Part shown: positions 23,655-35,328 of the stretch, one piece after another
Layout: every line of letters starts with the position of its first letter
Numbering within the stretch: the stretch's first letter is position 1
Origin: Erwinia piriflorinigrans CFBP 5888
Lineage (GTDB): Bacteria > Pseudomonadota > Gammaproteobacteria > Enterobacterales > Enterobacteriaceae
NCBI RefSeq assembly: GCF_001050515.1
Contig: NZ_CAHS01000017.1
Location: forward strand, 171,417-235,416
Direction: 5' to 3'
DNA: 64,000 bases
Made by a program: the position numbers and the translations under genes
The notes under the pieces: generated by a model
Seen by the model: the letters and a program-made list of their open reading frames with translations, nothing else
Database searches by the model: none
What the model was told of the DNA's origin: nothing

Positions 23655-24950
23655 ATGAAGAACTGGAGAATGCTAATCCTCGGTGCAGCTCTGACAGCCA
23701 ACACCGCGTTCGCAGCCCCGCAAGTTGTAGATAAAGTTGCCGCCGTCGTTAACAACGGCGTGGTGCTAGAAAGTGATGTTGACAGCATGATGCAGTCCGT
23801 GAAAGGTCAGTCAAAGCAGGCTGGTCAGCAGCTGCCGGATGACAAAACCCTGCGTCACCAGATTCTGGAGCGCCTGGTCATGGACAATATCCTGCTACAG
23901 AAGGCGAAGCAGGCTGGCCTACAGGTTAGCGATGCCCAGCTCGATCAGGCGATAGGCAACATTGCTCAGCAAAATAAAATGAGCATCGACCAGCTACGCA
24001 GCCGCCTGGCGTATGACGGCATGAACTATGCCACCTATCGTGAGCAGATCCGTCAAGAGATGGCGACCTCGGAAGTGCGTAACAACGAAGTTCGCCGTCG
24101 TGTCACCATCCTGCCGCAGGAAGTGGATTCTCTTGCAGAACAGCTGGCCTCGCAGAACAGTGCGGGTACGGAGCTGAATATCAGCCACATTCTGTTGCCG
24201 CTGCCGGAGAACCCGACGCAGCAGCAGGTTGATGATCAGGAAAACCTGGCGAATCAACTGGTTAGCGAAGCCAAAAGCGGCGCTGATTTTGCGAAGCTGG
24301 CGATAGCTAACTCTGCCGATCCCCAGGCGCTAAAAGGCGGCAATATGGGCTGGGGACGTCTCCAGGAGCTGCCTTCTCTGTTTGCTCAGGTGCTGGTGAC
24401 GGCGAAAAAAGGCGATATCATCGGCCCTGTCCGCTCCGGCGTTGGCTTCCATATCCTGAAAGTTAACGATATGCGCGGTGATAATCAGAGTATTTCGGTG
24501 ACCGAAGTCCACGCCCGCCACATCCTGCTGAAGCCTTCACCGATCATGACCGACGATCAGGCTCGACAGAAATTGCAGCAGGTCGCCGCCGAGATCAAGA
24601 GCGGCAAACTGACCTTTAGCGATGCCGCTAAACAGCTGTCACAAGATCCGGGTTCAGCTAACCAGGGCGGCGATCTCGGCTGGAGCTCGGCTGAAGTATT
24701 CGATCCGGCTTTCCGTGATGCCCTGCTGCATCTGAACAAAGGCCAGATCAGCGCCCCAGTTCACTCTTCCTTCGGCTGGCATCTGATTGAGCTGATGGAT
24801 ACCCGCAAGGTGGATAAAACCGACGCGGCAAAAAAAGAGCGAGCTTATCGTCTGTTGTTCAACCGTAAATTCGCGGAAGAAGCTCAGACCTGGATGCAGG
24901 AAGAGCGTGCGGCTGCCTACGTGAAGATCCTGGATGCGAATGCTCAGTAA
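23655..24950 (+). CDS. surA: Periplasmic chaperone and prolyl isomerase SurA
   Basis: SurA escorts unfolded outer-membrane proteins, including LptD, to the BAM complex. The 431 residues (428 in E. coli) comprise a 20-residue signal peptide ending AFA before [15 protein letters not shown], an N-terminal chaperone domain and two parvulin domains (about 175-275 and 285-385, each with the HILL motif and a GGxxGW segment). A C-terminal helix ends the protein. It follows lptD by 53 bases, linking the client with its chaperone. Its end overlaps pdxA. Confidence 0.96.
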   Translation: MKNWRMLILGAALTANTAFAAPQVVDKVAAVVNNGVVLESDVDSMMQSVKGQSKQAGQQLPDDKTLRHQILERLVMDNILLQKAKQAGLQVSDAQLDQAIGNIAQQNKMSIDQLRSRLAYDGMNYATYREQIRQEMATSEVRNNEVRRRVTILPQEVDSLAEQLASQNSAGTELNISHILLPLPENPTQQQVDDQENLANQLVSEAKSGADFAKLAIANSADPQALKGGNMGWGRLQELPSLFAQVLVTAKKGDIIGPVRSGVGFHILKVNDMRGDNQSISVTEVHARHILLKPSPIMTDDQARQKLQQVAAEIKSGKLTFSDAAKQLSQDPGSANQGGDLGWSSAEVFDPAFRDALLHLNKGQISAPVHSSFGWHLIELMDTRKVDKTDAAKKERAYRLLFNRKFAEEAQTWMQEERAAAYVKILDANAQ

Positions 24951-25932
24951 GCAACGCATTGTCATCACCAGCGGAGAACCCGCCGGGATTGGCCCCGATC
25001 TCGTGGTTCAACTGGCCCAGCAAGACTGGCCGGTTGAACTGGTGGTGTGTGCTGACCCCGAGCTGCTGCGCAACCGCGCGGCAGCTTTGCGTTTACCCCT
25101 TACGCTGCGCGAGTACCAGCCGAACGCCTGCGCCCAGCCGCAGCAGGCCGGTTCACTCACGCTGCTACCGGTGCACCTTGCACAGCCGGTTAACGCCGGT
25201 GAGCTGTGCGTGGATAACAGCCACTACGTGCTTGAGACCCTCGCCCGCGCCTGTGACGGTTGCCTGAGCGGTGAGTTCGCCGCACTGATCACCGGCCCGG
25301 TGCACAAAGGAGCGATCAATGATGCCGGTATTTCGTTCAGCGGGCATACCGAATTTTTTGCCGAGCGTGCGGGCTGTGAGCGTGTGGTGATGATGCTGGC
25401 AACGGAAGAGCTGCGCGTTGCGCTGGCCACCACGCACCTGCCGCTGAAAGACGTGGCGGCCAGTATTACTCGCTCCACGCTCCATGAAGTGATCACTATT
25501 CTGCACCGCGACCTGCAAAGCAAGTTTGGCCGGGCCGAGCCACATATTTTTGTTTGTGGTCTTAACCCTCACGCTGGCGAAGGCGGTCATATGGGCCGTG
25601 AAGAGATTGATGTGATCATCCCTGCGTTGGACGAACTTCGCCAGCAGGGGATGAAACTGACCGGGCCGCTCCCTGCGGATACGCTGTTTCAGCCCAAATA
25701 TCTGCAACATGCCGATGCCGTGCTGGCGATGTACCACGATCAGGGGCTTCCGGTGCTAAAATATCAGGGCTTTGGTCGGGCGGTGAATATCACCCTCGGT
25801 CTGCCATTTATCCGCACGTCTGTTGACCACGGTACGGCTCTTGAGCTGGCCGGTAGCGGTCAGGCCGATGCGGGCAGCTTTAAGACGGCGCTTAACCTCG
25901 CCATTACCATGATTAAGAGCAGTAATGAATAG
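24940..25932 (+). CDS. pdxA: 4-hydroxythreonine-4-phosphate dehydrogenase
   Basis: PdxA is an NAD-dependent enzyme that oxidises 4-phosphohydroxy-threonine for pyridoxal phosphate synthesis. It has 330 residues (329 in E. coli). The N-terminal [16 protein letters not shown] is the family signature. The metal-binding histidines lie in [18 protein letters not shown] and [11 protein letters not shown]. The start at 24940 ([14 protein letters not shown]) aligns best, and an ATG two codons upstream is also possible. It overlaps the surA end by 11 bases and the rsmA start by 8, as in tightly coupled operons. Confidence 0.95.
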   Translation: MLSKQRIVITSGEPAGIGPDLVVQLAQQDWPVELVVCADPELLRNRAAALRLPLTLREYQPNACAQPQQAGSLTLLPVHLAQPVNAGELCVDNSHYVLETLARACDGCLSGEFAALITGPVHKGAINDAGISFSGHTEFFAERAGCERVVMMLATEELRVALATTHLPLKDVAASITRSTLHEVITILHRDLQSKFGRAEPHIFVCGLNPHAGEGGHMGREEIDVIIPALDELRQQGMKLTGPLPADTLFQPKYLQHADAVLAMYHDQGLPVLKYQGFGRAVNITLGLPFIRTSVDHGTALELAGSGQADAGSFKTALNLAITMIKSSNE

Positions 25933-26746
25933 TCGCGTTCACCAGGGCCACTTCGCCCGCAAACGTTTTGGACAGAACTTCCTTAACGATCAGTATATTA
26001 TTGACTGTATTGTCAACGCCATCCACCCTCAACGCGGTGAGGCGGTGGTCGAAATCGGCCCGGGTCTCGGCGCACTGACCGAGCCGGTAGGAGAGCGCCT
26101 GGATAGCATGACGGTGGTCGAAATCGACCGCGACCTTGCCGCGCGTCTGCAAACCCATCCGTTTCTCGGCCCCAAGCTGACCATATTCCAGCAGGATGCC
26201 ATGACCTTTGATTTTGCTGCCCTGGCGCAGGAAAAAGGTCAGCCGTTACGCGTTTTTGGTAATTTGCCGTATAACATTTCCACGCCGTTGATGTTCCATC
26301 TGTTTAGCTATGTCGGTGCCATTAAAGATATGCACTTCATGCTGCAAAAAGAGGTGGTTAATCGTTTGGTTGCCGGGCCAGGCAGCAAAGCCTATGGTCG
26401 TCTGACGGTGATGGCGCAATATTACTGCCAGGTGATCCCGGTACTGGAGGTTCCACCTGAATCGTTCACCCCCGCGCCTAAAGTAGACTCTGCGGTGGTT
26501 CGTCTGATGCCTTATGCCCAACTACCGCACCCGGTTGATGATATTCGCGTTTTGAGCCGCATCACCACGGAAGCCTTTGGCAAACGTCGCAAAACGCTCC
26601 GCAACAGTCTGGGTCATCTGTTCTCTGTCGACGCACTGACAGAAATGAACATCGATCCAACGCTGCGCGCAGAAAACATCAGCGTTGCGCAATACTGCCA
26701 GCTGGCTAACTGGTTAACTGCGCACCCTCAGCCGCAGGAGAAGTAA
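25925..26746 (+). CDS. rsmA: 16S rRNA dimethyladenosine transferase
   Basis: Also called KsgA, this enzyme dimethylates A1518 and A1519 near the 3' end of 16S rRNA late in 30S assembly. It has 273 residues, as in E. coli. The SAM-binding motif [14 protein letters not shown] and the catalytic [14 protein letters not shown] are intact, and [12 protein letters not shown] marks the N-terminus. It overlaps pdxA by eight bases and is followed two bases later by apaG. Confidence 0.96.
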   Translation: MNSRVHQGHFARKRFGQNFLNDQYIIDCIVNAIHPQRGEAVVEIGPGLGALTEPVGERLDSMTVVEIDRDLAARLQTHPFLGPKLTIFQQDAMTFDFAALAQEKGQPLRVFGNLPYNISTPLMFHLFSYVGAIKDMHFMLQKEVVNRLVAGPGSKAYGRLTVMAQYYCQVIPVLEVPPESFTPAPKVDSAVVRLMPYAQLPHPVDDIRVLSRITTEAFGKRRKTLRNSLGHLFSVDALTEMNIDPTLRAENISVAQYCQLANWLTAHPQPQEK

Positions 26747-26748
26747 TC

Positions 26749-27126
26749 ATGAACGATACGCCCCGAATCTGTGTTCAGGTACAAAGCACCTATATTGCGT
26801 CGCAGTCTGCGCCTGATGAAGAACGCTATGTCTTTGCTTACGCGGTGACCATTCGTAACGTGGGGCGTATTGCTGTGCAACTGATTGGCCGCTACTGGCT
26901 AATCACCAACGGTAATGGCCGTGAAACCGAAGTTCAGGGAGAAGGTGTGGTGGGAGAACAGCCGCATATCGAACCCGGCGGCGAGTACCAGTACACCAGC
27001 GGTGCCGTTCTGGAAACCCCGATCGGCACCATGCAGGGACACTATCAGATGATCGATGCTGATAGCGAAAACTTCCGTGTTGAAATTCCTGTCTTCCGTC
27101 TGGCGATTGCCACCCATATCCACTAA
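26749..27126 (+). CDS. apaG: ApaG protein
   Basis: This is a small beta-sandwich protein of 125 residues (same length as E. coli) of the ApaG/DUF525 family. A mild resemblance to fibronectin-type folds is reported, and its biochemical role in bacteria is not settled. Visible family features are [24 protein letters not shown] and [18 protein letters not shown]. It sits between rsmA and apaH as in E. coli, where the pair is linked to Ap4A metabolism. Confidence 0.94.
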   Translation: MNDTPRICVQVQSTYIASQSAPDEERYVFAYAVTIRNVGRIAVQLIGRYWLITNGNGRETEVQGEGVVGEQPHIEPGGEYQYTSGAVLETPIGTMQGHYQMIDADSENFRVEIPVFRLAIATHIH

Positions 27127-27141
27127 TCCGGCTTTGTTTGC

Positions 27142-27966
27142 ATGAGCACTTACTTAATTGGCGATATCCACGGTTGCTACCATGAGTTGCAATCGCTTCT
27201 TGATCAGGTGCAATTTAATCCTGAAACCGACCAGCTGTGGTTGACTGGCGATTTGGTGGCTCGTGGGCCAGACTCGTTGGAGGTGCTGCGCTTTGTGCGC
27301 GCACTGGGCGACTGCGTTAAGCTGGTTCTGGGAAATCACGATCTGCATCTGCTGGCAGTTTATGCCGGCATTGGTCGCAATAAACCGAAAGATCGCCTTA
27401 GCGCTCTGCTGGAAGCAGACGACGTTGATGAGCTGATCAACTGGCTACGTCGCCAGCCGCTGATCCAGGTCGATGAAGAAAAAAAGCTGGTGATGGCACA
27501 CGCTGGGATCACGCCCCAGTGGGATATCGAGACCGCGCAGATCTGCGCACGCGAGGTTGAAGCGGTACTGAGCAGCGATACCTATCCCCTGTTTCTGAAT
27601 GCCATGTATGGCGATATGCCAAACAACTGGTCGCCGGAATTGAGCGGACTCGCACGTTTACGCTTCAGCACCAATGCCCTGACGCGTATGCGTTATTGTT
27701 TCCCTAACGGTCAGCTGGATATGATTGCCAAAGAGTCACCGGACAGCGCACCACCGCCGCTAAAACCGTGGTTCAATATTCCCGGCCCGGTATCACGCGA
27801 CTATACCATCGTCTTTGGGCACTGGGCATCGCTGGAGGGTAAAGGGACACCAGAAGGGATTTTTGCTCTTGATACCGGCTGCTGTTGGGGTGGCAGCCTG
27901 AGTATGCTGCGTTGGGAAGATAAACAGATGTTTATTGAGGCGTCACAACGAGAAAAAACGCTATAG
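27142..27966 (+). CDS. apaH: Bis(5'-nucleosyl)-tetraphosphatase, symmetrical
   Basis: ApaH hydrolyses Ap4A to two ADP and removes Np4 caps from RNA. It has 274 residues (280 in E. coli). Metallophosphatase motifs appear in order: [28 protein letters not shown], and MAHAGI with a later GHWASLEG. It is the last gene of the lptD operon, and a perfect hairpin follows at once. Confidence 0.96.
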   Translation: MSTYLIGDIHGCYHELQSLLDQVQFNPETDQLWLTGDLVARGPDSLEVLRFVRALGDCVKLVLGNHDLHLLAVYAGIGRNKPKDRLSALLEADDVDELINWLRRQPLIQVDEEKKLVMAHAGITPQWDIETAQICAREVEAVLSSDTYPLFLNAMYGDMPNNWSPELSGLARLRFSTNALTRMRYCFPNGQLDMIAKESPDSAPPPLKPWFNIPGPVSRDYTIVFGHWASLEGKGTPEGIFALDTGCCWGGSLSMLRWEDKQMFIEASQREKTL

Positions 27967-27996
27967 TCGGGTGGGCCTGAAAACAGGCCCACCCGA
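27967..27996. terminator. Convergent apaH/folA stem-loop
   Basis: A perfect 13-bp stem, TCGGGTGGGCCTG (27967-27979) with CAGGCCCACCCGA (27984-27996), has a four-A loop and fills the gap between two convergent genes. Neither side has a clear U-tract. It probably ends or protects both transcripts. Confidence 0.65.
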
Positions 27997-28000
27997 ATGA

Positions 28001-28480
28001 TTAGCGGCGATCGAGGATCTCAAAGCAGAAACTATGCGAGTTCTTCTCCGAGGCATCGTGAAACTCGCTAAAGGTCGACTGCCACTCGTCCGGCTCGTAG
28101 TCCGGGAAATGGGTATCGCCTTCCACTTCCGCATCAATATGCGTCAGATAAAGGCGATCGGCACGCGGCAGCAGCTGCTCATAAATGCGTCCGCCGCCGA
28201 TCACCATCAGCTCTTCCACCTCTCCGGCCGCCTTCAGCGCATCTTCGATGTTGCTCACCCAGACCACACCTTCAGCCTCACCCTTCTGGCGGCTGATCAC
28301 AATATTCAGACGGCCCGGCAGTGGGCGACCAATGGATTCCCAGGTACGGCGTCCCATGATCACCGGTTTATTCAGCGTCTGTTTTTTGAACCAGGCCAGG
28401 TCGGCTGGCAGGTGCCACGGCATGGCATTTTCCATACCAATGACGCGATCGGCCGCAAGGGCAGCAATCAGGCTAATCAT
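28001..28480 (-). CDS. folA: Dihydrofolate reductase
   Basis: FolA reduces dihydrofolate to tetrahydrofolate with NADPH and is the trimethoprim target. It has 159 residues, as in E. coli. [20 protein letters not shown], the active-site Asp in [23 protein letters not shown] and [10 protein letters not shown] are all conserved. Two adjacent ATG codons (28483 and 28480) are possible; the second gives the family start MISLIAALA. No resistance-type substitution is evident by eye. Confidence 0.95.
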   Translation of the reverse strand: MISLIAALAADRVIGMENAMPWHLPADLAWFKKQTLNKPVIMGRRTWESIGRPLPGRLNIVISRQKGEAEGVVWVSNIEDALKAAGEVEELMVIGGGRIYEQLLPRADRLYLTHIDAEVEGDTHFPDYEPDEWQSTFSEFHDASEKNSHSFCFEILDRR

Positions 28481-28671
28481 CATATCAAACTCAGCAGGGG
28501 ATAAAATTGGCGCCATCATACGTAAAGGTGAAACTTTCGTCGATAGCTAAGCAAGAGTAATTAGGTAAAGGTTTAGCATGGTATCGGTTCCCTCACCTTG
28601 TGCATGTTTTTCACCGCCTGAATCGCGCGGCATGCTAAACTTTTGCAATCAATTTGCTACAGGCTATCATC

Positions 28672-29406
28672 ATGTTAGAAACCAGCTTATTTGTTGCCAC
28701 CATTGTGGCGCTCGGGATGCTTTCGCCCGGCCCTGATTTTTTCCTGATCGTAAAAAATGCCGCTCGCTACCGTCGCAGTGCTGCGATGATGAGTGCGCTG
28801 GGCGTAAACTGCGCGGTTGCCACCCATATGGCCTACTGTGTCGCCGGTCTGGCGGTGGTGATCACCACCACGCCGTGGCTGTTTATGCTGCTGAAATATG
28901 CCGGTGCGGCCTACCTGATTTATATCGGTATCCAGGCGCTGATGTCACGCGGCAACGGTAAAATGAATTTCAACAATGCCACACAGGAAGAGACTTCGCT
29001 GAAAAAAGCCTTTTTGCAAGGCTACCTGTGCAATCTGCTTAATCCAAAAGCGACGCTGTTCTTCCTGTCGATCTTCACCCAGGTGCTGAACGTCAATTCA
29101 GGCATCAGCGAAAAACTGCTTTATGCGGGGATTATTCTTGGTCTGTCGGCGATCTGGTGGCCATCATTGGTGGTGCTGATGCAAAGCGGGCCGGTACGTC
29201 GTGGGCTGACAAAAGCCCAGCGCATTGTGGATAAACTGCTCGGCGGCGTGCTGATTGCGTTGGGGATAAAAGTGGCGCTGTCCTGGCGGTCGTTATTCTT
29301 CACCAAAAAGCCCCTCCTGATCCACAGAGAGGGGCTTTTTATTGCCGATGGCCTGTCACTGATTCAACACCAGAACGGGGAGTCCCTTCCCCGCTGCTGG
29401 AATTAG
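28672..29406 (+). CDS. LysE/RhtB-family exporter with read-through C-terminus
   Basis: This inner-membrane exporter belongs to the LysE/RhtB family of amino-acid and metabolite efflux proteins. The family signature [15 protein letters not shown] lies near residues 17-31, about six hydrophobic segments follow, and [15 protein letters not shown] is typical of helix four. The substrate cannot be told. Family members are about 206 residues, but here the frame stays open for 244. The last 35 or so codons pass through the carB terminator hairpin (29305-29340) and overlap carB by four bases. The tail looks non-membrane and unconserved. E. coli has the kef and cai genes at this place. Confidence 0.8.
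   Translation: MLETSLFVATIVALGMLSPGPDFFLIVKNAARYRRSAAMMSALGVNCAVATHMAYCVAGLAVVITTTPWLFMLLKYAGAAYLIYIGIQALMSRGNGKMNFNNATQEETSLKKAFLQGYLCNLLNPKATLFFLSIFTQVLNVNSGISEKLLYAGIILGLSAIWWPSLVVLMQSGPVRRGLTKAQRIVDKLLGGVLIALGIKVALSWRSLFFTKKPLLIHREGLFIADGLSLIQHQNGESLPRCWN
29305..29340. terminator. Bidirectional terminator between exporter gene and carB
   Basis: AAAAAGCCCCTC (29305-29316) pairs perfectly with GAGGGGCTTTTT (29329-29340) around a 12-base loop. T-runs are present in both directions, so it can stop the carAB transcript from the left side and the exporter transcript from the right. It lies inside the exporter reading frame. Confidence 0.9.
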
Positions 29407-32400
29407 CCAGCGATCTGCGCGTGCATCTCCTGCACCGAGATCACCCGATCGGTGGCGCTGGCGTGCAAGGAGTTTGCCGTGGCAAAACCGCCGTTCAGCG
29501 TGGTGTCGTAGTGAACCTTGTACTGCAAGGCGCTACGGCGAATCAGCTTCGAGTCTTCAATCGCCTGACGACCCGCGGTGGTATTGACGATGTAAGCGTA
29601 TTCGCCGTTCTTCAGACGGTCCTGAATATGCGGACGTCCTTCGTGCACCTTATTGACCTGGCGAACCTCAATACCGGCCGCCTTCAGCACCGATGCGGTT
29701 CCTGCGGTGGCATCCAGCTCGAAGCCAAACTCCTGTAGGCGACGCGCCAGCTCTACAATACGTTTTTTATCCCCTTCGCGCACCGACAGCAGCGCACGAC
29801 CGCTTTTCTTCATATTGCTTTGTGCGCCAAGCATCGCCTTGCAGAAGGCTTCGGCGAAGTTACGGCCCACGCCCATCACTTCCCCGGTAGAACGCATTTC
29901 CGGGCCGAGGATTGGATCTACGCCCTGGAATTTGTTAAACGGCAGCACCACCTCTTTGACCGAGTAATACGGTGGGATAATCTCTTTGGTCACGCCCTGT
30001 GCCGCAAGGGTTTTACCTGCCATCACGCGCGCGGCCACTTTCGCCAACGGCATGCCGGTAGCTTTGGAGACAAACGGTACGGTACGTGCGGCGCGGGGGT
30101 TAACCTCAATCAGGTAAACTTCATTATCCTTGACCGCAAACTGCACGTTCATCAGACCGCGCACGCCCAGTTCAAACGCCAGCTTTTTCACCTGCTGACG
30201 CATCACGTCTTGGATTTCCGCACTCAGGGTGTAGGCAGGCAGTGAACAAGCCGAGTCGCCGGAGTGTACGCCAGCCTGCTCAATGTGCTCCATGATGCCG
30301 CCAATCAGCACCTGTTCGCCATCGCAGATGGCATCGACATCGACTTCCACCGCATCGTCGAGGAAACGATCCAGCAGCACCGGCGCATCATTTGATACCG
30401 ATACCGCATTGTTGAAGTAGCGCTTCAGGTCGATTTCGTCATAGACGATTTCCATTGCACGGCCGCCCAGCACGTAAGACGGGCGCACCACCAGCGGGTA
30501 GCCGATGATCGCGGCTTTCTCTACGGCCATATCAATGGCGGTCACCGTGGCGTTAGCCGGCTGCTTCAGGCCGAGGCGCTCAACCGCCTGCTGGAAACGT
30601 TCGCGGTCTTCAGCGCGGTCAATAGCATCCGGGCTGGTGCCGATAACCGGTACGCCAGCGGCTTCCAGCGCACGCGCCAGTTTCAGCGGCGTCTGACCAC
30701 CGTACTGCACGATCACGCCTTTCGGCTGCTCGATACGCACGATTTCCAGCACGTCTTCCAGCGTGACCGGCTCAAAGTACAGGCGGTCGGACGTGTCATA
30801 GTCGGTCGATACGGTTTCCGGGTTGCAGTTGACCATAATGGTTTCAAAACCGTCTTCGCGCAGGGCCAGTGAAGCGTGCACGCAGCAGTAGTCAAACTCA
30901 ATGCCCTGCCCGATGCGGTTAGGCCCGCCGCCCAGCACCATAATTTTGTCGCGGTCCTGGTGCGGGTTAGCCTCACACTCCTCTTCATACGTCGAGTACA
31001 TGTAAGCCGTATCGGTGGAAAACTCCGCCGCACAGGTATCCACACGCTTATAAACCGGGTGCAGATTATACTGTTCGCGCAGCTGGCGAATATCAGACTC
31101 GGCGACGCCGGCCAGCGTCGACAGACGCGCATCGGCAAAGCCTTTGCGTTTCAGGGTGCGCAGGAAATCGTCGCTCAGGCCACTGATGCCCTGCTGTGCC
31201 ACCTGCTGCTCCAGCTGCACCAGCTCTTCAATCTGTACCAGGAACCAGCGGTCAACATTGGTCAGTGCAAAGACATCTTCCACCGTCAGTCCGGCACGGA
31301 ACGCATCGGCGATATACCAGATACGGTCAGAACCTGCGTCCTTCAGCTCACGACGGATGGTGGTCAGCGCTTCGGGATCGTTCAGGTCGACTTTCGGGTC
31401 AAAGCCGTTCGCGCCGACTTCCAGACCACGCAATGCTTTCTGCATGGACTCCTGCAACGTTCGGCCAATCGCCATCACTTCACCCACGGATTTCATCTGC
31501 GTGGTCAGACGGTCATTGGTACCGGCAAATTTCTCGAAGTTAAAACGTGGGATCTTGGTGACAACATAGTCGATGGACGGCTCAAACGAGGCCGGGGTCA
31601 GACCGCCGGTGATATCGTTCATCAGCTCGTCCAGCGTATAGCCCACGGCCAGCTTGGCGGCAATCTTGGCAATCGGGAAGCCGGTGGCTTTCGAGGCCAG
31701 CGCCGAAGAGCGCGAGACGCGCGGGTTCATTTCGATGATGATCAAACGGCCATTTTCCGGATTGACCGAGAACTGGACGTTAGAGCCGCCGGTTTCCACG
31801 CCGATTTCACGCAGTACCGCCATCGAGGCGTTACGCATGATCTGATACTCTTTGTCAGTCAGCGTCTGTGCTGGCGCAACGGTAATGGAATCGCCGGTGT
31901 GTATCCCCATCGCATCGAAGTTTTCGATTGAGCAAACGATGATGCAGTTATCGTTTTTATCACGCACCACCTCCATCTCGTACTCTTTCCAGCCAATCAG
32001 CGATTCATCAATCAACAGCTCATTGGTCGGCGACAGGTCAAGACCGCGTTCGCAGATCTCTTCAAACTCTTCGCGATTATAGGCAATGCCGCCGCCGGTG
32101 CCACCCATCGTAAAGGAAGGGCGGATAATGCATGGAAAACCGACATCAGCGGCCACCGCCAGCGCTTCTTCCATAGTATGGGCGATACCGGAACGCGCGG
32201 TGTCGAGACCGATACTTTTCATCGCCACGTCAAAACGGCGGCGATCTTCTGCTTTATCGATCGCATCAGCGGTAGCGCCGATCATGGTCACGCCGAATTC
32301 CGCCAGTACGCCTTGACGTTCCAGTTCCAGCGCACAGTTCAGCGCGGTCTGACCACCCATCGTCGGCAATACCGCATCCGGACGCTCTTTTTCAATAATT

Positions 32401-32627
32401 TTGCGCACCACTTCCCAGTTAATCGGCTCGATGTAAGTCGCATCGGCCATTTCCGGGTCGGTCATAATGGTCGCGGGGTTGGAGTTTACCAAGATAACGC
32501 GGTAACCCTCTTCGCGCAGCGCTTTACACGCCTGCGCACCAGAGTAGTCAAATTCACAGGCCTGGCCGATGACAATCGGGCCAGCACCAAGGATCAGGAT
32601 ACTTTTTATGTCTGTACGTTTTGGCAT
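29403..32627 (-). CDS. carB: Carbamoyl-phosphate synthase large subunit
   Basis: CarB makes carbamoyl phosphate from bicarbonate, two ATP and ammonia supplied by CarA, feeding pyrimidine and arginine synthesis. It has 1074 residues (1073 in E. coli). Two homologous ATP-grasp halves are visible, each starting with a [16 protein letters not shown] glycine loop (residues near 13 and 560) and containing an EMNPR or EVNPR metal site. An allosteric domain for UMP, IMP and ornithine lies in the last 140 residues. It follows carA after 14 bases. Confidence 0.97.
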   Translation of the reverse strand: MPKRTDIKSILILGAGPIVIGQACEFDYSGAQACKALREEGYRVILVNSNPATIMTDPEMADATYIEPINWEVVRKIIEKERPDAVLPTMGGQTALNCALELERQGVLAEFGVTMIGATADAIDKAEDRRRFDVAMKSIGLDTARSGIAHTMEEALAVAADVGFPCIIRPSFTMGGTGGGIAYNREEFEEICERGLDLSPTNELLIDESLIGWKEYEMEVVRDKNDNCIIVCSIENFDAMGIHTGDSITVAPAQTLTDKEYQIMRNASMAVLREIGVETGGSNVQFSVNPENGRLIIIEMNPRVSRSSALASKATGFPIAKIAAKLAVGYTLDELMNDITGGLTPASFEPSIDYVVTKIPRFNFEKFAGTNDRLTTQMKSVGEVMAIGRTLQESMQKALRGLEVGANGFDPKVDLNDPEALTTIRRELKDAGSDRIWYIADAFRAGLTVEDVFALTNVDRWFLVQIEELVQLEQQVAQQGISGLSDDFLRTLKRKGFADARLSTLAGVAESDIRQLREQYNLHPVYKRVDTCAAEFSTDTAYMYSTYEEECEANPHQDRDKIMVLGGGPNRIGQGIEFDYCCVHASLALREDGFETIMVNCNPETVSTDYDTSDRLYFEPVTLEDVLEIVRIEQPKGVIVQYGGQTPLKLARALEAAGVPVIGTSPDAIDRAEDRERFQQAVERLGLKQPANATVTAIDMAVEKAAIIGYPLVVRPSYVLGGRAMEIVYDEIDLKRYFNNAVSVSNDAPVLLDRFLDDAVEVDVDAICDGEQVLIGGIMEHIEQAGVHSGDSACSLPAYTLSAEIQDVMRQQVKKLAFELGVRGLMNVQFAVKDNEVYLIEVNPRAARTVPFVSKATGMPLAKVAARVMAGKTLAAQGVTKEIIPPYYSVKEVVLPFNKFQGVDPILGPEMRSTGEVMGVGRNFAEAFCKAMLGAQSNMKKSGRALLSVREGDKKRIVELARRLQEFGFELDATAGTASVLKAAGIEVRQVNKVHEGRPHIQDRLKNGEYAYIVNTTAGRQAIEDSKLIRRSALQYKVHYDTTLNGGFATANSLHASATDRVISVQEMHAQIAG

Positions 32628-32641
32628 TTTTTCGCTCCTGA

Positions 32642-33790
32642 TTATTTGGCAGTCGAACGGTGGGCTTCAATCAGTTCGATAAAGTGATCGAACAACGGGG
32701 CAGCATCATGCGGGCCGGGGCTGGCTTCCGGGTGCCCCTGGAAGCTGAAGGCCGCTTTATCGGTGCGGTGAATGCCCTGTACCGTGTGGTCAAACAGTGA
32801 GGTATGGGTAACGCGCAGATTAGCCGGAAGGTTGCTGTCATCGACGGCAAAACCGTGGTTCTGGGCGGTGATCATCACCGTGTTGTTATCGTGGTCTTTC
32901 ACCGGATGGTTACCACCGTGGTGGCCGAGTTTCATTTTTACCGTCTGCGCACCGCTGGCCAGCGCCAGTAGCTGATGGCCGAGGCAGATGCCAAAAAGCG
33001 GAATATTGGTTTCAAGCAGGCGGTTAATCGCGGTAATCGCGTAGTCGCACGGCTCCGGGTCGCCCGGGCCATTAGAGAGGAACACGCCATCCGGGTTGAG
33101 TTTCAGCACGTCTTCGGCGCTGGTTTGTGCGGGGACCACCGTCAGACGGCAGCCGCGATCGACCAGCATCCGCAGGATATTGCGCTTCACGCCGTAGTCG
33201 TAAGCCACCACGTGGTACGGCAGGGCACTTTCAGCTTTCGCCTCAGGCCGCTCTTCTTCCAGCGTCCAACTTCCCTGTAACCATGTATAGGCATCCGGTG
33301 TGGTCACCTCTTTCGCCAAGTCCATGCCTTTCAGACCGGGAAACGCGCGCGCTTTTTCCAGTGCCACGGCAGCGTCCAGCGCCTCTCCGGCAATAATGCA
33401 GCCGTTTTGTGCCCCTTTTTCACGCAGCAGACGGGTCAGTTTGCGTGTATCGATATCGGCAATAGCGACAATGTTGTGGCGAGTCAGATAGTCAGACAGC
33501 CCTTCTTCATTGCGATAGTTACTGGCAATCAGCGGTAAATCGCGGATAACCAGACCTGCTGCATGAACCTGAGTCGATTCTGCATCAGCGGAGTTGGTGC
33601 CGACATTGCCGATATGGGGATAAGTGAGAGTAACGATTTGGCGAGAATAGGAAGGATCGGTGAGGATTTCTTGATAACCGGTCATTGAAGTGTTGAAAAC
33701 AACTTCTCCCACTGCCGATCCGGTTGCCCCTATAGCCCGACCGTGGAATTGGGTTCCGTCTTCCAGAACCAAAAGCGCTGACTTAATCAA
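32642..33790 (-). CDS. carA: Carbamoyl-phosphate synthase small subunit
   Basis: This is the glutaminase subunit that supplies ammonia to CarB. It has 382 residues, exactly as in E. coli. The class I amidotransferase triad is present: GICLGHQ with the nucleophilic Cys near 269, and His and Glu in the late HPEASPGP. The start is TTG at 33790 ([12 protein letters not shown] read as Met), five bases after the ribosome site GGAGG. The ATG at 33795 directly abuts that site and is followed at once by a stop in its own frame. ARG boxes lie just upstream. Confidence 0.95.
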   Translation of the reverse strand: MIKSALLVLEDGTQFHGRAIGATGSAVGEVVFNTSMTGYQEILTDPSYSRQIVTLTYPHIGNVGTNSADAESTQVHAAGLVIRDLPLIASNYRNEEGLSDYLTRHNIVAIADIDTRKLTRLLREKGAQNGCIIAGEALDAAVALEKARAFPGLKGMDLAKEVTTPDAYTWLQGSWTLEEERPEAKAESALPYHVVAYDYGVKRNILRMLVDRGCRLTVVPAQTSAEDVLKLNPDGVFLSNGPGDPEPCDYAITAINRLLETNIPLFGICLGHQLLALASGAQTVKMKLGHHGGNHPVKDHDNNTVMITAQNHGFAVDDSNLPANLRVTHTSLFDHTVQGIHRTDKAAFSFQGHPEASPGPHDAAPLFDHFIELIEAHRSTAK

Positions 33791-33802
33791 AACATCCTCC
33801 AG

Positions 33803-33837
33803 GGAATAAACAGTCATATTATCTGCATATTAATTCA
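33803..33837 (-). promoter_or_regulatory. Tandem ARG boxes at the proximal carAB promoter
   Basis: Two ArgR sites are visible on the minus strand: TGAATTAATATGCA (33837-33824) and TGACTGTTTATTCC (33816-33803), against the consensus TGAAT-W4-ATTCA. Their centres are 21 bases apart, the usual spacing for ArgR hexamer binding. E. coli carAB P2 is repressed by ArgR in the same way. Confidence 0.75.
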
Positions 33838-34070
33838 GGAACCTAGCCAAAATCAATGCAAAAACTGCCTGACTGCTCAGTTATTGGCAAATTGCGCGCA
33901 TTCTAATGATAGCCCCTGCTAATGTCTACCCTACAAGGCAGTTTTTCCTCCTTTTTTAACTCACTGAAGCAAAAAGTGGCGAGTTAACGGTAAAAATACC
34001 ACATATCCCGGTCATAAAACCGATTGCCTGACCATAATGGCGGATTTGAGACGGTTAACGACTCAAAAAG

Positions 34071-34086
34071 CAGACCAAATGGTCAA
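34071..34086 (-). promoter_or_regulatory. RutR-type operator in distal carAB promoter region
   Basis: On the minus strand TTGACCATTTGGTCTG closely matches the RutR consensus TTGACCA-NN-TGGTCAA. RutR, which senses uracil, binds such a site at carAB P1 in E. coli. The rest of 33838-34260 is a gene-free control region. I did not recognise PurR or IHF sites with confidence. Confidence 0.65.
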
Positions 34087-34260
34087 AAACAGCAGTTCCT
34101 GCAGGATAAACCCTGCGAAAAGTGGTATTTATCATGATTACATCAAAAATAATGCAAGGAGATGTCATTTTATTGACAATAAAAAAGGGCAATAAAATCA
34201 TTACCCTTTAAATCATCAACTTACAACAAAATAAACCATGTCAATAATTGTACTTACTAC

Positions 34261-35088
<828 letters not shown>

Positions 35089-35293
35089 TCATTCCTGACT
35101 GGTATCTATTATCTTCATAACATTCACAGGTTAATCATGCGTTAATCCCTGCACCACTATTAACACTCTGCTATAAGAATTTTACGCCAGAGAGAGACGA
35201 TTATCAGTAAAACAGATTTTGACGAAATGAGGAAAAGGGAATGGTGGAATAAGGCTCATACGCATCCCGTGATGAACCCAATGGGATATGCAC

Positions 35294-35321
35294 AAAAAAA
35301 GGGGCGCATAACCTGCGCCCC
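35294..35321 (-). terminator. Terminator of the ribF-ispH operon
   Basis: Read leftwards, GGGGCGC (35321-35315) pairs with GCGCCCC (35307-35301) around a 7-base loop and is followed by seven U. It sits just after the ispH stop. Confidence 0.92.
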
Positions 35322-35328
35322 TGACAAA

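Noticed and set aside
29305..29406. Exporter C-terminal tail as a fused functional domain
   Set aside because: The tail is encoded largely by the terminator hairpin and carB-proximal DNA and has no domain-like pattern; read-through of a lost stop is simpler.
30876..31931. 351-codon plus-strand ORF inside carB
   Set aside because: It is antisense to carB, which is intact and matches its family along the whole length.
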